46,089 nt of DNA from an uncultured Prochlorococcus sp. Its GTDB lineage: Bacteria; Cyanobacteriota; Cyanobacteriia; PCC-6307; Cyanobiaceae. This document shows, one piece after another, positions 40,701-46,089 of this stretch. The notes below the pieces were generated by a model. That model had not been told where the DNA came from and ran no database searches. It was given only the letters and a program-made list of their open reading frames with translations. The position numbers and the translations under genes were made by a program. How positions within the stretch are numbered: the stretch's first letter is position 1; every line of letters starts with the position of its first letter. The stretch spans positions 1 to 46,089 of the forward strand of contig CACBVE010000003.1 of the NCBI GenBank assembly GCA_902542595.1, in the 5' to 3' direction.

Positions 40701-41051
40701 ACCAATTAATTCAACATTATTTAGTTTTAAAAAATCAGACTCTGATAATTTGACCGCAAGATTCAAAGCAGTTTGACCTCCCATAGTGGGAAGAATTGCG
40801 TCAGGTTTTTCTCTTAAAATGATCTGAGAGACAATTTCAGGAGTCAACGGTTCAATATATGTTTTGCTCGCGATCTCGGGATCGGTCATTATCGAAGCAG
40901 GGTTTGAATTTATCAAGATAGTTTCATAACCAGCTTTCCTCAATGCTTTGCAAGCCTGAGTACCAGAGTAATCAAATTCGCATGCTTGACCTATAACAAT
41001 CGGTCCTGAACCTAGAATAAGAATTTTTTTAAGATCACCTCTTTGAGGCAT
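37755..41051 (-). CDS. carB: Carbamoyl-phosphate synthase large subunit
   Basis: Two ATP-grasp halves, [46 protein letters not shown]. Confidence 0.98.
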   Translation of the reverse strand: MPQRGDLKKILILGSGPIVIGQACEFDYSGTQACKALRKAGYETILINSNPASIMTDPEIASKTYIEPLTPEIVSQIILREKPDAILPTMGGQTALNLAVKLSESDFLKLNNVELIGADLKAINKAEDRKLFKESMEKINVNVCPSGIASNLTQAKEVSKKINSYPLIIRPAFTLGGVGGGIAFNLEEFVELCKTGLEESPSNQILIEKSLIGWKEFELEVMRDTADNVVIVCSIENLDPMGVHTGDSITVAPAQTLTDKEYQRLRDLSLKIIREVGVETGGSNIQFAINPTNGEVIVIEMNPRVSRSSALASKATGFPIAKIAALLSVGYTLDEIINDITKKTPACFEPSIDYVVTKIPRFAFEKFKGSSNTLSTAMKSVGESMAIGRSFEESFQKALRSLEVGIYGWECDSLDEFKDENNIKNSLRNPTSERILIVKKAMQLGKTNSYIQELTNIDLWFIEKLRNIFNFENDYLKDKKVYDLDRDLMLKAKQLGFSDQQIGKLTNSEFFEVRKYRKKLNIIPIYKTVDTCSAEFSSSTPYHYSTYEESFINLNCQVFDSEISKNNKPKKIMILGGGPNRIGQGIEFDYCCCHASYQASTNGYKTIMVNSNPETVSTDYDTSDILYFEPVTLEDVLNIIEAENPYGLIVQFGGQTPLKLSLPLFEWLKSNDGVKTGSRILGTSPISIDLAEDREEFTKILEELSIRQPLNGIARNQDEAQTVAKNIGFPLVVRPSYVLGGRAMEIVKDENELSRYITEAVKVSPDHPILLDQYLNNAIEIDVDALCDSEGSVVIAGLMEHVEPAGIHSGDSACCLPSISLSTSTLDNVKKWTKLIAKRLNVVGLINLQFAVSNINNEEKKLFILEANPRASRTVPFVSKAIGKPVAKLATQLMQGFTLEDVNFTREFSPKYQAVKEAVLPFKRFPGSDTLLGPEMRSTGEVMGLAKDFGIAYAKSELAAGNGVPSEGVAFLSTNDLDKENLEEIARELLILGFKLIATKGTASYLIDLGIKVEVVLKVHEGRPNIEDLIRSGLVQLIINTPIGSQALHDDAYLRRAALEYNIPTFTTIPGAKAALKAIRALQINKIDTFSLQEIHNC

Positions 41052-41158
41052 AATTTAAACCTTTATTTATTTCATGCTACTTATAAATCATCAGATGTTA
41101 ATCAAGTTACTTGAAAAGCAACATTTGTTTCTATAGTATTGAAAGAAATTAATTTTTT

Positions 41159-41797
41159 ATGAGCGAACTTCAGCGACTTAAAAGTTTGTTGCCTCCTGAG
41201 AATGAAAGTTGGGTATTTGTTGAAGCTGCTGCTGCTATTGACCCTCCCTTAATAATACTCGAGGAAATTGGTCGTGACGAAGTAGAAATCCAAATAGATT
41301 TAGAGGAATGGGATAACTTCGCTATTGACCACAGAAATTTATTATTTTGGCATGAAGTAGGAAAAATTCAAAATGACACAATCCCAAGAGATGGTTGGGA
41401 GATGGCTGCTCTTGCCATTGGACTTGGAGGTGCGATTGGGGAGTTGTGGGTACAAGATGGTTTACTATTACTGCTCGCTCTTGGTTTATCGAGTTTTGCA
41501 GGGTATAGATTATATTTAAAAAATAATTCTGAAAAAAAACTTCAAGATGCTATTTTTGCAGATGAAAGAGCTATAGATCTTGCTTGTAGATTTGGATACA
41601 GCGTCCCAAATGCTTATAAAAGTCTTGGTGGAGCATTAAAGGAATTAATTGAGAAAACTCGAAAAAAGAAAAAAAGAAGTTTCTATGAAGACAGATTAGA
41701 AGCATTAAGAAAAAGTGCTGAAAAAGCTAGATCAGAATTGTCTCAGCAAGAAGGTTCGGAAAAATCAGTCTCAAGCGAAAATGTGTATGGACAATAA
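41159..41797 (+). CDS. DUF3318-like membrane protein
   Basis: SELQRLKSLLPPENESWVFVEAAAAIDPPLI... FWHEVGKIQNDTIPRDGWEMAALAIGLGGAIGELWVQDG. Confidence 0.75.
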   Translation: MSELQRLKSLLPPENESWVFVEAAAAIDPPLIILEEIGRDEVEIQIDLEEWDNFAIDHRNLLFWHEVGKIQNDTIPRDGWEMAALAIGLGGAIGELWVQDGLLLLLALGLSSFAGYRLYLKNNSEKKLQDAIFADERAIDLACRFGYSVPNAYKSLGGALKELIEKTRKKKKRSFYEDRLEALRKSAEKARSELSQQEGSEKSVSSENVYGQ

Positions 41798-42131
41798 AAG
41801 ATTGGTATTAATGGCAGCTAAAGCTTGTGATGATAAAAAAGCAAAAGATATAAAGCTCATAAAAATTGACAAGGTATCATTTATAAGTGAGTGGATACTT
41901 ATTGCGGAAGGATTATCTGATGTACAGGTTAGATCTATAACCAACTCTGTAGAAGGAGAGCTGAGAGAAAAAGCTAAAATTGAACCAATTAGAAAAGAAG
42001 GTGTTAACGAGGCTAAATGGGCTCTACTTGATTATGGCGATTTGATTGTAAATATTTTTCAACCAGAAATAAGAAAATTTTATGATCTTGAATCATTTTG
42101 GAGTAATGGAGATAATCTTACATTCCCATAA
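41787..42131 (+). CDS. rsfS: Ribosome silencing factor
   Basis: MDNKRLVLMAAKACDDKKAKDIKLIKI...WALLDYGDLIVNIFQPEIRKFYDLESFW; ORF-track start at 41715 is too long. Confidence 0.9.
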   Translation: MDNKRLVLMAAKACDDKKAKDIKLIKIDKVSFISEWILIAEGLSDVQVRSITNSVEGELREKAKIEPIRKEGVNEAKWALLDYGDLIVNIFQPEIRKFYDLESFWSNGDNLTFP

Positions 42132-42141
42132 TTATTATTTT

Positions 42142-42636
42142 ATGAACGAATCTAAATGTCCTGTACCCAAAGAGCAACAACCAACAAATGAATTCATTGA
42201 ATTATCAAAATCCATAATTTTTTCATGGCCAAAAACAAAAAAATCATTAATTCTTGTATTGATTAAATTCTGGTTAGGTAGTTTTGTTTTATTTCTTGTT
42301 ATTTCTTCAGGAAGCGTATATTTCAAGACATCCTTATTAAAATATATTCTTTTAAGTTTTTTTAGTAGCCTATCAATACCTCTTTTAATTTCAATCAGAT
42401 TGTATCTGGGCTGGAACCATATATTTAAAAGATTGACATCTGAAAGAGTTGAATACGAAGAATCCGGTTGGTATGACGGTCAAGTGTGGATAAAACCATT
42501 GGTTTTAAAGGAAAAAGAATCACTTATTGCCTCAATTGAGGTAAAGCCTATTTTAAAAAATTTAATTCAAATTATTTCTATTATCTTAGTCATAGCTTTA
42601 TCAGGAATATTGCTTTTTCAATATAACAATTTCTAA
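42142..42636 (+). CDS. CGLD27/DUF1230-like membrane protein
   Basis: CPVPKEQQPTNEFIELSKSIIFSWP...YEESGWYDGQVWIKP. Confidence 0.82.
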   Translation: MNESKCPVPKEQQPTNEFIELSKSIIFSWPKTKKSLILVLIKFWLGSFVLFLVISSGSVYFKTSLLKYILLSFFSSLSIPLLISIRLYLGWNHIFKRLTSERVEYEESGWYDGQVWIKPLVLKEKESLIASIEVKPILKNLIQIISIILVIALSGILLFQYNNF

Positions 42637-43601
42637 TGAATTCAAACTTTAAAAACCTTTACACATCAAATAATCCACCTTTGCAAGCAACCTTAATGAG
42701 AGGATCAAATGTTGAGTCGATTCATAAAATTCATGCTGTTATTACGGACAAAAAAGGGAGGGTTTTAATGTGCGCAGGAAATCCAGAATATAAAAGTTTT
42801 ATAAGGTCAGCATTAAAACCTTTTCAAGCAATACCATTTGTTAGCAGTGGAGCTTCATCAAAAATCAATAATAATTCAAAATCTATTGCATTAGCATGCG
42901 GTTCACATAGTGGATCAAAACTTCATGCAAGGGAAGCCTTTAAAATCTTATGGGAATATGACATTGACATTGATTATCTTAAATGTCCAAAATTAAAAAA
43001 AAGTCCATTAGAACATAATTGCTCAGGCAAACATGCTGCTTTTTTAGCTACATGCAAAAAAATGAATTGGCCTTTAGATTCATATTTAAAGGGGGAACAT
43101 CCACTTCAAATCGAGATATTTAGGATCATTTCTGAATTTCTCGAAATACCTGCATCAGAAATAAATGCAGAACGTGATGATTGTGGTGCCCCAACTCTAT
43201 ATTTAAAACTATCAGAAATGTCTAAGTTATATTCACTTTTAAGTAGTTCCGAGAATGCCGAATTAGAACAAATTAGTAGAGCTATGACAACTTATCCAAT
43301 AATGATAAGTGATGAAAATAAATTCGACACAGAAATAATTAAGGCTTCTCATGGAAAAGTTATAGGTAAAGGCGGAGCAGAAGGAATACAATGCCTATGT
43401 AAGTCAAATGAAGGAATAGGACTTGCTTTAAAAGTAGAAGATGGCTCAAAAAGAGCTAAGCATGCTGTTAGTCTTCACTTACTAAAACAATTAGAGTGGA
43501 TATCTGATTTGAGAATTCAAGACATTCAAGAAAAGGTGCTTAATTTTTCTGAAGGAGTGCAAATTGAAGTAAAAGGTCAATTAAAATTCCAAGAATCCTA
43601 A
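42636..43601 (+). CDS. Asparaginase (L-asparaginase II-like)
   Basis: RGSNVESIHKIHAVITD, CGSHSG, HNCSGKHAAFL, RDDCGAPT. Confidence 0.9.
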   Translation: MNSNFKNLYTSNNPPLQATLMRGSNVESIHKIHAVITDKKGRVLMCAGNPEYKSFIRSALKPFQAIPFVSSGASSKINNNSKSIALACGSHSGSKLHAREAFKILWEYDIDIDYLKCPKLKKSPLEHNCSGKHAAFLATCKKMNWPLDSYLKGEHPLQIEIFRIISEFLEIPASEINAERDDCGAPTLYLKLSEMSKLYSLLSSSENAELEQISRAMTTYPIMISDENKFDTEIIKASHGKVIGKGGAEGIQCLCKSNEGIGLALKVEDGSKRAKHAVSLHLLKQLEWISDLRIQDIQEKVLNFSEGVQIEVKGQLKFQES

Positions 43602-43646
43602 ACAAGTAAAAAAAATTACCCTTTCAGATGTATGCTAGATATATGA

Positions 43647-43723
<77 letters not shown>

Positions 43724-43726
43724 TTT

Positions 43727-43755
43727 AAATGTAGCTCTAAGCTGCATTTTTTTTT
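43727..43755 (+). terminator. Rho-independent terminator after tRNA-fMet
   Basis: AAATGTAGC-TCTAA-GCTGCATTT then a T run. Confidence 0.75.
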
Positions 43756-44082
43756 GCAATTAATAATGGTAAATATAAAAGATTTCTAAATGCAGCAAGA
43801 TCTTTTGTGTAATCTTGATAACGTATTAAAGATCTTTTTGAATGGAAAATTTAAAATCAACTCTTACAATTAGACCGATAATGATAAATAAAATTCCAAT
43901 GTAGGAATTCAAAGATAACTCCAAAACACTTAATTAAGTTTCTAACTGAAATATTAGCTTAGAAATTAGTTCAATTAAATAGTTTCATAAAAAGATTCTT
44001 GAATAATATCAATCAAATAACCCTTCCCCTTTATGAAAAACGAGCTATTAATGTAAAGTGAAAATTATTAATCTAGAAATAT

Positions 44083-44229
44083 ATGGAGAATTTACTACAA
44101 CAAGATATTGGTTCAAGCTTGCTCTCATTAGCAGTTATTCTTGGATGGTTAGGTTTGTTTTTTGTCTTCTTGAGAGTAATAACAATTTTAATTAAGAGAA
44201 TTCTTGAGGCAATATTCAAAAAATCTTAA
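44083..44229 (+). CDS. Small single-TM protein (48 aa)
   Basis: Manual translation MENLLQQDIGSSLLSLAVILGWLGLFFVFLRVITILIKRILEAIFKKS*. Confidence 0.6.
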   Translation: MENLLQQDIGSSLLSLAVILGWLGLFFVFLRVITILIKRILEAIFKKS

Positions 44230-44299
44230 TAGTTGATATTGATGAATAATTTATAAATGATCGCAATATTATTTTACATGTAAGTATAATGACCTAAAA

Positions 44300-44686
44300 A
44301 TGTCAATTTTAGATAGAACAAAAATAGGCAACTCTGTTCAAGTAAATTTAGAATTATCAAAGGATAGACTTACTAAAGAAATTATTGATTCCATAAATAT
44401 CTCTTCCGTAGGCAAAATTTGTGACTTTAAGATAACTGATGGTAAAGGTATTGGAGTAGTATTAAGATTATCAGATGGGAAAGAGCAATGGTTTTTTGAA
44501 GATGAAATTGATCTTCTCGACGAGAATGGTAACGTTATAAAAAAAATTAATTACAATGAAGAGAACAATATAGTTTTTTATAAATTGAAAGAATTTAATT
44601 ATGAAAATAAAAATAAGATAAGCGATTTACTTAATCCAATCAATTTTTTTCTCTGGTTAGTTGTATCGACTAAAGATATTTTTTAA
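44300..44686 (+). CDS. DUF2862 / PetP-like (cytochrome b6f-associated) protein with C-terminal extension
   Basis: KIGNSVQVNLELSKDRLTKEIIDSI...GKICDFKITDGKGIGVVLRLSDGKEQWFFEDEI matches SH3-like DUF2862 core. Confidence 0.7.
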   Translation: MSILDRTKIGNSVQVNLELSKDRLTKEIIDSINISSVGKICDFKITDGKGIGVVLRLSDGKEQWFFEDEIDLLDENGNVIKKINYNEENNIVFYKLKEFNYENKNKISDLLNPINFFLWLVVSTKDIF

Positions 44687-44761
44687 GTCAAAAATTCTTA
44701 TGAGATAAAAATAAGTTTTTGAAAAATTTTTATAAAAACTTCAATTAATTCAGATCTTGAA

Positions 44762-45757
44762 ATGGAAAAAAATATTATTGATGTCAGAAATCTATCAAAG
44801 TCATTTGATATATCTTCTAAAGAACCAGGCTTAAAAGGTACAATTAAACATTTTTTTAGAAGAAAAACAAAAAGACTAAAGGTTATAAAGAATATTAATT
44901 TTGAGATCAAAGAGGGTGAAATAGTCGGTTTTCTAGGTGCCAACGGAGCAGGAAAAACTACTATTTTAAAAATGCTTTGTGGCTTAATTTATCCAAGCGA
45001 AGGTTCGATTTTAGTTTCAGGGTACTTACCATACCGAAGAAAGGAAAATTTTCTAAAAAATATCACCTTAATAATGGGGCAAAAACAGCAGCTTATTTGG
45101 GATCTTCCACCAATAGAATCATTCTATTTGAATGCATCAATATATGATTTAGATAAGTTCGAGGCAAAAAAAAGAATTAAGAAATTATCAGATATGCTTG
45201 AAATTAGTGATGAATTATTCATACCAGTTAGAAAACTTTCTTTAGGTCAACGTATGAAGTCAGAATTACTAGCAGCTTTGATACACGAACCAAATATATT
45301 ATTTTTAGACGAACCAACACTTGGATTAGATATTAATGCACAAAGTAATTTAAGAAGATTCCTACAAAAATATAACGAGGAAACTAATGCAACGATATGC
45401 CTAACAAGCCATTATATGAAAGACATTACATCTCTTTGCAAGAGGGTTATATGTGTTCAAAACGGATCCATCTCATATGATGGAAAATTAGATAGATTAT
45501 TAAAAAAAATATCTCCTATAAAAGAAATATTAATAGTTTGTCGATCAGAACATGATGCAATGCAAATAGAAAAATCAGGTTTTACTGTTAAAAATAAATC
45601 AAAAAATGAAATAACACTAAAAGTTGAAAATAACTACATAACATCTGCACTTAAAACCATCCTTAATAATTTTGATATTGATGACCTTTATATAAATGAA
45701 CCGCCTGTAGATGAAATTATTGGAAAAATATTAAATAAAAAAGATTATGATTTCTAA
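44762..45757 (+). CDS. ABC transporter ATP-binding protein (ABC-2 type exporter)
   Basis: GANGAGKTTILKMLCGL, LSLGQRMKSELLAALIHEP, ILFLDEPTLGLD. Confidence 0.95.
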   Translation: MEKNIIDVRNLSKSFDISSKEPGLKGTIKHFFRRKTKRLKVIKNINFEIKEGEIVGFLGANGAGKTTILKMLCGLIYPSEGSILVSGYLPYRRKENFLKNITLIMGQKQQLIWDLPPIESFYLNASIYDLDKFEAKKRIKKLSDMLEISDELFIPVRKLSLGQRMKSELLAALIHEPNILFLDEPTLGLDINAQSNLRRFLQKYNEETNATICLTSHYMKDITSLCKRVICVQNGSISYDGKLDRLLKKISPIKEILIVCRSEHDAMQIEKSGFTVKNKSKNEITLKVENNYITSALKTILNNFDIDDLYINEPPVDEIIGKILNKKDYDF

Positions 45758-46089
45758 TTTAATAAACCGTAAAATAATTACCTTATTAAAGGTCCAATAT
45801 TCAAATATGTTGGAATATCGTGTAGAAATTGCACTATGGGCGATTTCAGGAATTATTCCTTTTTTCATGTTAAACATATGGACAAACAATAACCTTAATG
45901 AATCGATAAACCTTAGTGATATTATGCTCTCAAGGTATTTCTTATGTGCATTTTTTGTAAGACAGTTTTCAGTAGTTTGGGTTGTATTTAGCTTTGAAGA
46001 AGATTCTCTTATGGGGAAAGTATCCCCTTATTTAATACAACCCTTAAATCCATTTTTCAGGTATTTTGCGCAACATCTAGCGGAGCAAA
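45747..46089 (+). CDS. ABC-2 type permease, truncated by window end
   Basis: Manual translation MISNLINRKIITLLKVQYSNMLEYRVEIALWAISGIIPFFMLNIWTNNNLNESINLSDIMLSRYFLCAFFVRQF...; overlaps ATPase stop. Confidence 0.85.
   Translation, partial: MISNLINRKIITLLKVQYSNMLEYRVEIALWAISGIIPFFMLNIWTNNNLNESINLSDIMLSRYFLCAFFVRQFSVVWVVFSFEEDSLMGKVSPYLIQPLNPFFRYFAQHLAEQ

Noticed and set aside
43757-44080. Possible short minus ORF with TTG start (MELSLNSYIGILFIIIGLIVRVDFKFSIQKDL) in the gap after tRNA-fMet
   Set aside because: Only 32 aa, non-ATG start, no recognisable family; might be a remnant but cannot be supported.

Overview
AT-rich window that looks like a chromosomal segment of a marine picocyanobacterium. 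It resembles high-light Prochlorococcus, judged from gene content and low GC only, not from a database match. Most of it is ordinary core genome: cobU, trmL, tRNA-Met, clpS, 2-Cys peroxiredoxin, an FtsH-family gene, rpmF, a ycf20-like gene, acsF, tldD/pmbA, fmt, a terC-like gene, mfd, dapB, chlH, folP, tpiA, carB, rsfS, asparaginase, tRNA-fMet and ABC transporters. An accessory stretch at about 2.8-6.6 kb holds many short ORFs, several of them missing from the supplied ORF track. The points most worth a second look are: (1) an FtsH-family protein with an intact AAA+ ATPase but all expected zinc ligands replaced; (2) an RNase II/R-family protein that keeps its RNA-binding domains but seems to lack the RNB catalytic motifs; (3) a thioredoxin-like gene with two independent lesions (in-frame TAG plus C-terminal frameshift); (4) a ribbon-helix-helix-like gene bracketed by AGTGTCACACT palindromes, two of them spaced 22 bp apart at its 5' end; (5) a pilin-like micro-protein; (6) a perfect terminator hairpin inside the coding end of a convergent gene; and (7) an intergenic hairpin that may be an sRNA. 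No CRISPR array, transposase or prophage was seen. I did not find a clear new multi-gene defence or biosynthetic system.
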